Below are positions 7,629 through 16,851 of a stretch of 64,000 nucleotides of DNA, one piece after another. Within the stretch, counting starts at the first letter, position 1, and each line of letters begins with the position of its first letter. Made by a program: the position numbers and the translations under genes. The notes under the pieces were generated by a model, which ran no database searches, was not told where the DNA came from, and saw nothing but the letters and a program-made list of their open reading frames with translations. Location of the stretch: NCBI GenBank assembly GCA_002336895.1, contig DDFC01000014.1, positions 1-64,000 on the forward strand, in the 5' to 3' direction. The DNA is from Verrucomicrobiaceae bacterium UBA1938 (GTDB lineage: Bacteria > Verrucomicrobiota > Verrucomicrobiia > Verrucomicrobiales > Verrucomicrobiaceae).

Positions 7629-10600
7629 ATGAGCTTTTCGTTCCGAGGTTTGTTTCAGCGCGGGACCGGTTCCAGTGAACCGGTGCAGGGCGCTCAGCAG
7701 CACTTCGCGGGAGCACATAATCAGAGGATGGCGGGCCCCGGAACACACAGTCTCCCATCCATGCAAGCCTCCTCAGCGAATCCATTTCCAGCCGGTGCCT
7801 CTCCGTTTCAGATAGGGGGGGGACCGCTGTTTAAAACGGCTGGCAACGAAGCTGTAGCAGCACCGCCGATCAATTCCCCCACGGGCATGTCCCCTTTTAG
7901 CGTGGCTGGTGCCACGCCCACCAATGCGCCTCTGACCGTAGGAGACGTGATCCAACAGCTGCCACCCGAGGTGGTGCGCGGTGGGGCACTGCCGATGGAG
8001 CAGCCCCTGTCCCTGCCGCCTGCGCTGGTGGAGAATGCGCTGCGCAGCGGCCAGGCTGCACTGCCCGTCTTTGAGCTCTACCGGGTGTGCCCGGCCATGT
8101 TTCTGACGCCGATCTCCCCGCAGGATCCGCGCATGGTCACACTGCCACCTGCGAAGCTGCCGGGACTGATCGCGCAAGCGCGTGAGGGCAATCCCGCGCC
8201 ACATCTTCCAGCCATGCCGCCGGGCAGCTCTGCCGGAGCCGGGGCGTCTCCCTTTTCTGTCGGGCAGCCAGTGCCAACGCCCGGCTCTCCTGCGGGCTCT
8301 CCATTTCAGATGCAGCCCCCGGCCAGCCCGTTTTCAGCGGCGACTCCGGGTTTCATGCCTGGTGCAGCGAAGCTGGAGCCGGTCAATGGCAATCCGTTTG
8401 CGCCACCTTCTGCCGGTGAGGCAGCAGGTGGCAGCCCCTTCTCCATGAATGGTGCGGCAGGTGCTTCGCCTTTTGGCCAGCCAGCGGCGGGGGCACCGGC
8501 AGGGTCTCCCTTTTCCCTGGGGGGAGTGAAGGCATCCCCCTTTGAGGCCGCATCCACTCCGCCGCCCGCACCGAGTGCTCCGGCAGGATCTCCTTTCTCC
8601 ATGGGCGGTGCCAATGGGTCCCCCTTTGGCATGGCCTCCGCCCCGCAGCCAGCTCCTGGCGCGCCTGCGGGCTCGCCATTTTCTCTCGGTGGGTTCCTCA
8701 CCGGAGCACAGGCAGGGGGTGCGCCAGAGCCGCAACCGGCGCCGGGAGCCCCTGCGGGCTCGCCCTTCTCCCTCGGTGGCACTGGTGGTTCACCTTTTGC
8801 CGCAGCCTCTGAGCCGCAGCCTGCCCAGGGTGCGCCGGCAGGCTCTCCTTTTTCTATAGGTGGAGCCACTGGAGGTTCGCCCTTTGCGGCAGTCTCTGCG
8901 CCACAGCCTGCTACGGGTGCGCCTGCAGGCTCCCCCTTCTCCCTAGGTGGCGCAGGTGGCTCGCCTTTTGCTGCAGCTCCAGCACCGCAGCCTGCACCAG
9001 CCTCCCCGGCGGGTTCTCCATTCTCTTTCGGCAACAGCGCCGGTGGCATGCCCTCTGCTGCAGCTTCAGCCCCCCAGCCCACACCAGCAGCCCCAGCGGG
9101 CTCTCCGTTCTCCTTTGGCAGCAACTCTGGAGGCTCCCAGTTTTCCGCCCCTGCAGCGGGAGCACCGGCCAGCTCTCTGTTTGGCGCGAGTTCCAGCGCC
9201 GCCGCAATGTCTCAGCCCGGCGGGGGGACCTTTGGCTCTACGCCTGCCGCGCAGCCAGCGTTTGCCGTGGAAGCGCCTGCCGCCGACAAGCCTGAGATGG
9301 GCCATGTGTCGATCTCCCAGCTCTTCACCCCGCAGTCGCAGATGCAGGCTTCCACGCCCGCCGATGTGCCGGGGTCTCCTGCGATGCCGTTTGGCTCTCC
9401 GTTTGTCTCAGCGATGAAGGAAGCGCCCCCGCCGCCGGTGGAGCCTGCTGCACCGCCCGCGATGCCTGCCGGGCTCTCGGCATTTGCCACGATCTCCCCG
9501 CAGCCGTCTGCGCAGCCGCCGATGCAGTTTGCCCCGGCTCCCTCAGCAGCGGCGGCCTCCTTTGCACCGCTGACGCTTCAGCCAGCCGCAGCAGCACCTG
9601 CACCGTCTGCGTTTGGTGCTCCGGCTCCTGCGCCATCGGCCTCCTCCACAGGCGGAGGTCCCGGCGTGGTGAAGCTGGGCTTTGCCGCTGTGCTCAACGG
9701 GCACAGCATGGAAGAGCTGGGATTCAACCCGAGCACGCTGCCAGCGTGGATCACGACCCATCTGCCGAGTCATGTACTGAAGGAGCAGATGGCCTCAGGC
9801 GAGTTTGTCGTGGATCTGGGCCTGCTGATCGAAGGGCTGACGGACATCGGATTCCGCAACACACTGGGCGGTGCACGGCGCGACTGCCGCATCAAGCTGC
9901 CGCAGAATGAAGTCTTCCATGCGCTGACACAGGCAGGCAGCGCCGCCCCCGCCGCCGCCCCGCAGGCCATCCCGGCAGGTGTCATGCCCGCAGCACGACC
10001 GACCACGATGCAGGTGGTGCCCGCCCAGCCGCAGCCCGGTGCTCCGGTGGTGCAGTCCCTCTTTGGCCAGCCAGCCGCAGAGCCCCAGCCCATGCCGGCC
10101 ATGGCAGAGCCCATGCCCGGCGCGGTGGTCAACCCCTTTGCCCAGAGCCAGCAGGCACCTGCGGCCATGCCAGTCTTTGGTGCCCCGCCGGCCATGACTG
10201 CCACTCCCAGCACTGCAGCACTGGGAGCCTTTGCCATCCCGTCTGCACCAGCGCAGCCGCCTGCCGCTCCGCAGACAGGTTTTGGCTTCCCGCCAGCCCC
10301 GGTGGAGCCGCCGCCTGCCGCAGCCTCCGCAGGCATGTCTCTCTTTGGCGGAGCCGCCCCTGCTGCTGCACCGCAGCAGCCTCTCTTCGGCGCCTTCCAG
10401 AATTTTGGAGCCCCCTCCACGGGGTCGCTCAAGCCGTTTGATCCCTTTGCCTCCTCGTCCGCAGGGCCGCTGCCAGCGTCCAAACCCAGCCTGCCGACCG
10501 AATCCGTCACTGGATTCAGCAGTGCGCAGCTGCTGGGCCAGGCGCCCGCGCCGCAGGCGGGTGGGTCGCTCTTTGCTCCGTCGCCCGAGGCCAAGCCGAT

Positions 10601-11405
10601 GGCCACGAGCAGCTTGTTTGCGCCAGCACCTGAGATGAGGCCAGCGACAGCTAGCAGCCTCTTTGCCCCGGCGCCAGAAATGAAGCCAGTGAGCGTCTCC
10701 AGCCTCTTTGCGCCCTCGGGCTCGGCGGAGGGCAAACCGGCCACGACCAGCCTGTTTGCCGCGTCATCCCCCGCCCTGCTGCAGCCCACTCCAGCCATCG
10801 CCCCAGCTCTGGAGGAGATCCCCTCCTTCTCCGCAGCCCCTGTGACTGAGGCCAAGGCCGCCACGCGCAGCCTCTTTGGGTCCAGCGCAGGCAGCATACC
10901 GCTTTTCTCTGACCCTGCCCCGGCGCCCAAGAGCCCCCCCGCACCTGCCCAGACACCCGCCAAGCCTGCGGCGGCCAAGACCTCATACCTCGGGCTGGCC
11001 CCGCTGGACACGCAGACCGACCAGCTGCTGCTGCGCGCGCTGCTGGCCACTGAGGAGAAGCTGGATGCCCAGCGCGTGGTGGAAAAGCTGGCCACGCAGC
11101 CCGGGCTGAGCGCCTGTATATGCCTGAGCGGCGCCCGCGTGCTGAGCCACGCCAATCTCTCCAATCCGGAGGCCGTGAAATTTCAGCAGCAGGCGCCGGA
11201 GATCGCACGCCAGCTGCGCGGCCTAGTGCCTCTGATCGGCATCGACGGGGCGGAAACCTTCACGCTGAACGCCAGCGGCCGCCTGCTGACCTTCTGCTTC
11301 CCGGGAGAGAGCGTCGTCGGAGTGCTGCACGATGAAGAGCCGACCACGGGCATGCGCGACAAGATCACCCTCATCGCGCGCGAGCTGGCGCGCATGCTGA
11401 GCTGA
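7629..11405 (+). CDS. Giant Pro/Ala/Ser-rich disordered protein with SPF/LFG repeats and C-terminal roadblock-like domain
   Basis: A 1258-residue protein. About two thirds is low-complexity Pro/Ala/Gly/Ser sequence studded with short aromatic motifs. Residues 293-500 hold about eight near-tandem units of 28-29 residues (GSPFSLGG then GSPFAAA then PQPAPGAPA). Later parts carry SLFG, PVFG, PLFG and a roughly 17-residue unit SSLFAPAPEMKP. Three segments look folded. Residues about 100-187 and 680-769 resemble each other (LPP..V...QL.SG...L...LP). Residues about 1120-1258 look like a roadblock/LC7 domain, the type that partners Ras-like GTPases. It lies 87 bases upstream of mglA and is probably co-transcribed with it and the second roadblock gene. 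No signal peptide is seen, so it is probably cytoplasmic. Confidence 0.8.
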   Translation: MSFSFRGLFQRGTGSSEPVQGAQQHFAGAHNQRMAGPGTHSLPSMQASSANPFPAGASPFQIGGGPLFKTAGNEAVAAPPINSPTGMSPFSVAGATPTNAPLTVGDVIQQLPPEVVRGGALPMEQPLSLPPALVENALRSGQAALPVFELYRVCPAMFLTPISPQDPRMVTLPPAKLPGLIAQAREGNPAPHLPAMPPGSSAGAGASPFSVGQPVPTPGSPAGSPFQMQPPASPFSAATPGFMPGAAKLEPVNGNPFAPPSAGEAAGGSPFSMNGAAGASPFGQPAAGAPAGSPFSLGGVKASPFEAASTPPPAPSAPAGSPFSMGGANGSPFGMASAPQPAPGAPAGSPFSLGGFLTGAQAGGAPEPQPAPGAPAGSPFSLGGTGGSPFAAASEPQPAQGAPAGSPFSIGGATGGSPFAAVSAPQPATGAPAGSPFSLGGAGGSPFAAAPAPQPAPASPAGSPFSFGNSAGGMPSAAASAPQPTPAAPAGSPFSFGSNSGGSQFSAPAAGAPASSLFGASSSAAAMSQPGGGTFGSTPAAQPAFAVEAPAADKPEMGHVSISQLFTPQSQMQASTPADVPGSPAMPFGSPFVSAMKEAPPPPVEPAAPPAMPAGLSAFATISPQPSAQPPMQFAPAPSAAAASFAPLTLQPAAAAPAPSAFGAPAPAPSASSTGGGPGVVKLGFAAVLNGHSMEELGFNPSTLPAWITTHLPSHVLKEQMASGEFVVDLGLLIEGLTDIGFRNTLGGARRDCRIKLPQNEVFHALTQAGSAAPAAAPQAIPAGVMPAARPTTMQVVPAQPQPGAPVVQSLFGQPAAEPQPMPAMAEPMPGAVVNPFAQSQQAPAAMPVFGAPPAMTATPSTAALGAFAIPSAPAQPPAAPQTGFGFPPAPVEPPPAAASAGMSLFGGAAPAAAPQQPLFGAFQNFGAPSTGSLKPFDPFASSSAGPLPASKPSLPTESVTGFSSAQLLGQAPAPQAGGSLFAPSPEAKPMATSSLFAPAPEMRPATASSLFAPAPEMKPVSVSSLFAPSGSAEGKPATTSLFAASSPALLQPTPAIAPALEEIPSFSAAPVTEAKAATRSLFGSSAGSIPLFSDPAPAPKSPPAPAQTPAKPAAAKTSYLGLAPLDTQTDQLLLRALLATEEKLDAQRVVEKLATQPGLSACICLSGARVLSHANLSNPEAVKFQQQAPEIARQLRGLVPLIGIDGAETFTLNASGRLLTFCFPGESVVGVLHDEEPTTGMRDKITLIARELARMLS
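8504..9130 (+). repeat. Coding tandem repeat, about 84-87 bp period
   Basis: About eight successive units encode a 28-29-residue module starting GSPFS and ending APA. Units are diverged at DNA level but in register, which indicates duplication followed by selection on the protein pattern. Confidence 0.7.
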
Positions 11406-11492
11406 GTACTGGCGCGCAACCTGCGGCGTGGCTGCGGCACCGGCACTGCTTTTTCTCTTCCCATCAAAACGCCCGTTTCCTAAAATCCCGCC

Positions 11493-12146
11493 ATGCCCAG
11501 CGTCAACCACGAAGACCGCACCGTGAGCTTCAAGATCGTGTACTGCGGTACACCGCTGAGCGGGAAGACCACGAACCTGCAGCAGATCCACGCCAAGCTG
11601 GACCCCACGGGGCGGAGCGATCTCGTGTCCCTCTCCACAGCGCAGGACCGCACGCTGTTCTTTGACTTTCTGGCGGTGGAGGCGGACGCGCTGCCGGGGT
11701 ACAAGACGACCTTTCATCTCTACACGGTGCCGGGGCAGATCACGTACAACGCCACGCTGCAGCTGGTGCTGCGGCAGGCGGACGGCGTGGTCTTTGTGGC
11801 GGACTCCCAGATGGACCGCCAGCGGGACAACCTGCAGTCCCTGCAAAGCCTGGAGGCCAATCTGCGCATGAACGGCAGCGCGCTGGAGCGCCTGCCCATC
11901 GTGCTGCAGTACAACAAGCGCGACCTGCCAAACGCCGCGCCGGTGGAGTACCTGGAGTATCTCTACAACAACCGCGCCACGCCCTTTCTGAGCTTTGAGT
12001 CTGACGCACGCACCGGTCGCAATGTGCTGGCCACGCTGAACGCCATCTCCCAGGCAGTGCTGCACCAGTTCCGCCAGCGGGCCGCCCCGCAGGACGGCAG
12101 CGGCACACCGATGGAGATGCGCACGCAGGAGCTGGCCGCCGCCTGA
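11493..12146 (+). CDS. mglA: MglA-type Ras-like GTPase
   Basis: A 217-residue small GTPase closely matching the Myxococcus MglA pattern. The P-loop is CGTPLSGKTTN at residues 18-28, the segment DRTLFFDFL lies at 52-60, TVPGQ at 78-82 replaces the usual DxxG, the strand FVADSQ lies at 101-106 and the base-specificity motif NKRD at 141-144. MglA proteins act as polarity or motility switches controlled by roadblock-type MglB proteins. Here a roadblock gene follows 67 bases downstream and a giant protein with a C-terminal roadblock-like domain precedes. The context supports a self-contained GTPase switch module; the process controlled is unknown. Confidence 0.9.
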   Translation: MPSVNHEDRTVSFKIVYCGTPLSGKTTNLQQIHAKLDPTGRSDLVSLSTAQDRTLFFDFLAVEADALPGYKTTFHLYTVPGQITYNATLQLVLRQADGVVFVADSQMDRQRDNLQSLQSLEANLRMNGSALERLPIVLQYNKRDLPNAAPVEYLEYLYNNRATPFLSFESDARTGRNVLATLNAISQAVLHQFRQRAAPQDGSGTPMEMRTQELAAA

Positions 12147-12213
12147 GGCACACAGCACCAATCCGCCGCCGGGCACCTTTCGCCACAGCCTCTCCGCACC
12201 CACGCTTTTTCTC

Positions 12214-12615
12214 ATGGAACTCGCCGCGCTCGTGTCATCCCTGCCCGCCGTCATTCAGGCTGCCATAGCCGATGATGCGGGCCGCCTGCTGGCCTGCGCG
12301 GGTGATGATGAGCCGCCCACCGCCGCCGTGCTGGTGCTGGCACATGCCACCCTCTCCGCCGCGTGCGAGCTGGGCCGCCGCTCCGGCAGCGGCGAGTGCC
12401 TGGAGATCGTGCAGCAGCATGAGGGCGGCGTGATGTACCTGCACGCGCTGCCGCACCATCGCGTGCTCCTGGCGCGCTGCCATAGCCCCGCCCCCATCGC
12501 CGCCCTGCGAGATGCCTGCGCCCGGCTGACACGCCCTGCCGCACCGCCGCTGCAGACGGCCCCCATTCCCGCCCTGGACCTGAGCGACGCGCTGCATGCG
12601 GAGCCGAGGTGGTGA
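12214..12615 (+). CDS. Roadblock/LC7-like (MglB-type) regulator
   Basis: A 133-residue protein with the roadblock arrangement: N-terminal helix LAALVSSLPAVIQ, strand AAIADDAGRLLAC, helix with AAVLVLAHATLSAACELG, then strands CLEIVQQHEGGVMYLHAL and HRVLLARC, and a closing helix. Roadblock proteins dimerise and act as GAPs or scaffolds for MglA-type GTPases. Its position right after mglA supports that pairing. It is somewhat divergent from classic MglB, so the biochemical role is inferred. Confidence 0.7.
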   Translation: MELAALVSSLPAVIQAAIADDAGRLLACAGDDEPPTAAVLVLAHATLSAACELGRRSGSGECLEIVQQHEGGVMYLHALPHHRVLLARCHSPAPIAALRDACARLTRPAAPPLQTAPIPALDLSDALHAEPRW

Positions 12616-12621
12616 TGTGCG

Positions 12622-12686
12622 CGAATGAAGGCTGCATGGACGTGCGCCCGGAGCCGATGTGGACATCGGCGCTCCCAGTAAAGAGC
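12622..12686 (+). repeat. 65-bp dispersed palindromic repeat, copy 1
   Basis: 57 of 65 positions are identical to the segment at 48052-48116. The core can fold as GAGCCGATG / CATCGGCGCTC with a 4-base loop. It lies in intergenic DNA after the roadblock gene, as expected for a REP-like element. Confidence 0.75.
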
Positions 12687-12803
12687 TTCGCAGCCCATGC
12701 GAGCGCTCGTGTTTATGAGGCTGTCGTGTGTGAGCGGAACAATCGCGGTGATTGTTTGAGGGGGCTGTGATAGGGTGGCATCCCACCTTTCCCCACGCGC
12801 CTC

Positions 12804-13754
12804 ATGACCTCTGCCGCAGCACGGCTGTTTCTGCTTTTAATCCTCCTCGCCGGACTCCCGGCGCGGGCGCTGGAGCGCTTTGATTTCTCCGCGCCGCTGA
12901 TGTTCACCACCTTTCGCATCTCGGTGCACGCGGAGGACCGTGCGCAGGCGGAGAAAGCAGCGGATGCGGCCTTTAAACGCATCGCGGCACTGAATGCCGT
13001 CTTCTCCGACTACGAGCCGAACAGCGAACTGATCCTGACCTGCAATGTGGGCCCGGACAAGCCGGTGAAAGTGAGCACGGATCTGTATGATCTGGTCCAG
13101 CGGTCACTAGAGCTTGCTGAGATCACGGAGGGGGCCTTTGACATCACGTGTGGAAACCTCACGCACCTGTGGCGGCGCACCAAGCGCACGCACGACCTGC
13201 CACCTGCGGCTCGGCTGCAGCAGGCGCTGGCGGCCACGGACTGGCACGCGCTGCGGCTGGATGCAAAGGCGCACACGCTCACGCTGCTGAAGCCGGGCAT
13301 GCTGCTGGACGTGGGCGGCATCGCCAAAGGCTACGCGGCGGATGCGGGGCTGAAGGTGCTGCGGGAACACGGGCTGAAGCAGGCGCTGGTGATGGCGGGC
13401 GGAGACATCGCCATCGGCGATCCGCCGCCGGGGGAGGATGCGTGGGAGATCAAGCTGCGGCAGTTTGCCAGCGCGAACGCGGAGGAGGATCTGGTCTCTG
13501 TGCGCCTGCACAACTGCGGCGTGTCCACCTCGGGGGATCTGTACCAGTTCACCGAGATCGAAGGAAAGCGCTACTCGCACATCGTCTCCCCCTTCACCGG
13601 CATGGGGCTGACGGAGCGCGTGGCGTGCTCCGTCAGCGCCCCGGACTGCACCACCAGCGACGCCCTGGCCACGGCCATGTGCGTGCTGGGCAGAGAACGC
13701 GGAGAGAAAGCAGCGGCGAAGGTGAAGGGAGTGACGGTGAAGTTTGCGGAGTGA
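12804..13754 (+). CDS. apbE: FAD:protein FMN transferase
   Basis: A 316-residue ApbE-family enzyme with an N-terminal signal peptide (RLFLLLILLAGLPARA). The family covalently attaches FMN to threonines of flavoproteins such as Nqr and Rnf subunits and acts on the outer side of the membrane. Family blocks are in order: FSDYEPNSEL, TEGAFDIT, LDVGGIAKGYAAD, MAGGDIAIGD, VSTSGDLYQF, YSHIVSPFTG and the C-terminal DALATAM. No NQR or RNF genes are in the window, so the target protein is unknown. Confidence 0.9.
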   Translation: MTSAAARLFLLLILLAGLPARALERFDFSAPLMFTTFRISVHAEDRAQAEKAADAAFKRIAALNAVFSDYEPNSELILTCNVGPDKPVKVSTDLYDLVQRSLELAEITEGAFDITCGNLTHLWRRTKRTHDLPPAARLQQALAATDWHALRLDAKAHTLTLLKPGMLLDVGGIAKGYAADAGLKVLREHGLKQALVMAGGDIAIGDPPPGEDAWEIKLRQFASANAEEDLVSVRLHNCGVSTSGDLYQFTEIEGKRYSHIVSPFTGMGLTERVACSVSAPDCTTSDALATAMCVLGRERGEKAAAKVKGVTVKFAE

Positions 13755-13822
13755 TTGGACATCGATCCCGACATTTTTGAGGCATACGCCTCAACGCTTC
13801 GCCATACTGAAACCGGCACGCC

Positions 13823-13987
13823 ATGAACCGAGCCAAAATCGTTTCAAGCATTGGTGCGACTGCGGTTCTTTGCGCCGCCTTGGGTCTTTGCTACAACGCT
13901 TATACCTTGCAGATGGCGTTTGAGGGCAAATTCCAAACAAGAGGCCGCATGAGGAGCCTTATTTTGAGCTGGTATTTCATGTTATGA
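13823..13987 (+). CDS. Possible 54-residue small membrane protein
   Basis: An open frame from ATG to TGA encodes MNRAKIVSSIGATAVL, continuing as CAALGLCYNAYTLQ, a hydrophobic segment compatible with one membrane helix, then a basic tail. It sits alone in the 415-bp gap between apbE and the TPR gene; the rest of that gap holds nothing recognisable. No ribosome-binding site is convincing. It could be a real small protein or the start of a decayed gene. Confidence 0.3.
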   Translation: MNRAKIVSSIGATAVLCAALGLCYNAYTLQMAFEGKFQTRGRMRSLILSWYFML

Positions 13988-14170
13988 GCGCTGTCTGGAT
14001 CACACTGTCGGAATGAGCATCGCTGCCGCTCGCATGCCGGGCACAAAAGACGCCTGCATTCACGACTTTGAAAAACATCCACCATAACACCATGGGCGAA
14101 GCGCCTATGTAACGCAGCTTGCCACATCCTTGCGGTCTTACTTAATCTGTGCGCTGATCCATCCCCAGCC

Positions 14171-16690
14171 ATGAAGCCGCTCCTCGCCTGCCTCCTGCTC
14201 CCTGCCTGTCTCCTGTGCTCGTGCGCGCACCACCCGGCGGCGGACACCGGACCGAAGGCCTATGACGCCGCCCTGGCGCTGTACTCGGCGAACAAATATG
14301 CAGAGGCTGCCAAAGCCGCACAGGCGCTGGTGGCCGCACGCACCAGAGCGCTGGGCGCCGAGGACAAGGAGACACTGCGCACCCGCATCCTGCTGGCGGA
14401 GGCGCTCCGAAGGCAGGGCAAGGCCGCAGATGCCGAGTCCCGTCTGCAGAAGCTACTGCCGGTGGTCACGCAGGTCTTCGGCACGGAGCACCGCGAAACA
14501 CTGCGCTGCCAGTCCGACCTCGGCGTGATCTGGAACGACCAAGGCAAATACTCGGAGGCGGTCGAGCAGCTCCTCCGCCTGATCCCCACCGCAGCACGCG
14601 TGTTCGGGGCTGATGACAGCGACACTCTGCTAGCACGCAGGCGGCTTGCCGCTGCCTGCTACAATCAGGGAAAATATGAGGAAGCCGGGAAAGAATACCG
14701 CGCGGTGCTGGCCATCCAGCAGCGCACGCTCGGGACCGAGGTCCGGGCCACACTGCTGACGCGGATGCGCCTGGCCAATGCTCTTTACAAGCAGCACAGA
14801 CCGGCTGAAGCCGAAGCCCAGGCGCGCAGACTGCTGCCCGTCATGACACGGGTCCTGGGCGCTGAGGATCGCGCCACTCTGGACTGCCGTTACAACCTCG
14901 TGCTCTTCATGTCCGCCCAGCGCAAATACCAGGATTGCGCCGCGCAGTGCCGCAGCCTCATCCCCGTGACAACACGTGTGCTCGGCGCGGAGTCCTCGGA
15001 GACGCTGCGCACCCGCAGGCAACTGGGCTATGTCCTGTTCAAGCAGGGGCAGGCGGCGGAAGCCGGGCAGGAATACCGCGCGGTGCTGGCCATCCAGCAG
15101 CACGCCCTTGGTCCAGCTCACCTCGACAGCCTGCGCACCCAGTACGACCTCATCCAGACCCTGACCGCGCAGGGGAAAAAGGCCGAGGCCGAGGAGGAGT
15201 TCCGCCAGCACATCGCCACCGCCAGCCGGAAGCTCGGCTCCAGGGACAAGAAAGTTTTGTACCTGCGCCGTCAGTTTGCCGACTTCCTGGCCAATGAGGG
15301 AAAACGGGCGGAGGCTGTGAAGCAGTACCGCCTGGCTGTGGCCGGGGATGAGCGCGTGCTCGGCCCTGAAGACCGCGAGACCCTGATGGCACGCCTGCAT
15401 CTGGCCCCGACCCTCTTTCTGCAGGGAAAGAATGCTGAAGCTGAAACCCTGCTGCGGGATCTGCTGCCCGTGATGACAAAGGTCTATGGCAGGGATGACC
15501 GCGAGACGCTGCGCTGCCAGGCCTTCTCCATGGCGGTGCAGGCCGAACAAGGCAGATACGCCGAGGCCGAAACGCAGCTCCGCCGCTTTATCCCCACCGC
15601 CACACGGGTGCTCGGCCCCGGGGACAATGTGACGCTGCAGGCACGGCACAATCTGGCCGTGTGCCTGCACAAGCAGGGCCGGGAGAAGGAAGCCGCGCAG
15701 GAGTGCCGCCAGGCGCTGGTGCTGCACGGGCAGGCGGTCACCACAGAGCGTGCAGAGACCCTGCAGTTGCTGACGGAGTGCCTCATAGCGCAGGGAAAGA
15801 ATGCCGAGGCGGAGACGCAGGTTCGCACGCTGGTGCCGCTGGCATCCAGGCTCTGGGGCACGCGGAATCGCCGAACCCTGAAATGCCAGTACTACCTCGT
15901 CCACACCCTCTCAGAGCAGGACAAAAACACCGAGGCGGAGGAACTGCTCCGCCGCCTGATCCCACTCGAGGTCGAGGTGTTTGGCCCCAGCAGCTGGGAG
16001 ACGCTGCTCTCACGCTGCCAGTATGCCACGCTCCTGGGCAGCCTGGGAAAGTCCGCTGAAGCCGAAAAGAAACTGAGCCAGGCGCTGCCTCCGATGACGC
16101 TCGTGTTTGGTGCCAAGGACAAGAAAACCCTGGCTATACGCTGCGCCCATGCCACCGCGCTGAATGAACTGGGGAAAGCCGCTGAGGCCGAAAGGGAGTA
16201 CCGCCAGCTGCTGCCCCTCATGACGCACGTGTTTGGTGCCGAAGACGAAAAAACGCTGCTCATTCGCTGCGCCTATGCCAACGCACTGGACGATCTGAAA
16301 AAGTCCGCTGAAGCCGAGAAGGAGCTGCGCCCGCTGCTGCCGCTGATGGAACGCGTGTTTGGCCCCAAGGACGAGGAGACGTTGTTCGCGCGCAGCCTTT
16401 ATGCCGGCATCTTGTACGATCTGGACCGGCAGGTCGAGGCCGAAAAGGAATACCGCCAGGTGCTGGCGCTGGAGGAGCGCGTGCGCGGTGCCTCAGATCC
16501 CGGCACACTGGACACCTGCTACAATCTGGCGCTGTGCCTGAAGGAGCAGAACAAAAACCACGACGCCCTGACCTACGCGCAGCGCGCCCTCTCAGGCCGC
16601 GTCAAGACTCTGGGAAAAAACGACACCGACACCAAGGACGCGCAGGAGCTGGTGGACGAGCTGACCGCAAAGCGCAGGCCCAAGGCGTGA
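14171..16690 (+). CDS. TPR-repeat lipoprotein (kinesin-light-chain-type repeats)
   Basis: An 839-residue product with a lipoprotein-type N-terminus (LLACLLLPACLLCSC). Nearly the whole mature chain consists of 42-44-residue TPR units with the signature LGxEDxETLxxRxxLAxxLxxQGKxAEAExxxRxLLPxxTRVxG, of which at least 17 can be counted. This TPR_10/TPR_12 subtype builds long protein-binding superhelices. A periplasm-facing scaffold anchored in a membrane is likely; partners are unknown. Repeats in the second half (FGAKDKKTLAIRCAHA type) are more alike, which suggests later internal duplication. Confidence 0.8.
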   Translation: MKPLLACLLLPACLLCSCAHHPAADTGPKAYDAALALYSANKYAEAAKAAQALVAARTRALGAEDKETLRTRILLAEALRRQGKAADAESRLQKLLPVVTQVFGTEHRETLRCQSDLGVIWNDQGKYSEAVEQLLRLIPTAARVFGADDSDTLLARRRLAAACYNQGKYEEAGKEYRAVLAIQQRTLGTEVRATLLTRMRLANALYKQHRPAEAEAQARRLLPVMTRVLGAEDRATLDCRYNLVLFMSAQRKYQDCAAQCRSLIPVTTRVLGAESSETLRTRRQLGYVLFKQGQAAEAGQEYRAVLAIQQHALGPAHLDSLRTQYDLIQTLTAQGKKAEAEEEFRQHIATASRKLGSRDKKVLYLRRQFADFLANEGKRAEAVKQYRLAVAGDERVLGPEDRETLMARLHLAPTLFLQGKNAEAETLLRDLLPVMTKVYGRDDRETLRCQAFSMAVQAEQGRYAEAETQLRRFIPTATRVLGPGDNVTLQARHNLAVCLHKQGREKEAAQECRQALVLHGQAVTTERAETLQLLTECLIAQGKNAEAETQVRTLVPLASRLWGTRNRRTLKCQYYLVHTLSEQDKNTEAEELLRRLIPLEVEVFGPSSWETLLSRCQYATLLGSLGKSAEAEKKLSQALPPMTLVFGAKDKKTLAIRCAHATALNELGKAAEAEREYRQLLPLMTHVFGAEDEKTLLIRCAYANALDDLKKSAEAEKELRPLLPLMERVFGPKDEETLFARSLYAGILYDLDRQVEAEKEYRQVLALEERVRGASDPGTLDTCYNLALCLKEQNKNHDALTYAQRALSGRVKTLGKNDTDTKDAQELVDELTAKRRPKA

Positions 16691-16851
16691 GGTTCTCAGT
16701 CTGGCGGCGTGCCGGGCTGTGAAAAGGGTGTGCCGTGTCTGCGGGCAAAAAAAGATACCGGGCATGGATGGCATCCTGCAGCCAGGCCGCCTCATTACAT
16801 CAAGCCCTTTGGTGCTCGACAAGGCGACCGTCTTTTGAATACTCCATCATC

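Noticed and set aside
8455..9130. Possible CRISPR array because of regular repeats
   Set aside because: Repeats are in-frame coding units of 84-87 bp with diverged DNA and no unique spacers.
7629..11405. True homology of the LFG/SPF protein to nucleoporins
   Set aside because: Only short low-complexity motifs are shared; no folded nucleoporin domain is present, so convergence is the sound reading.
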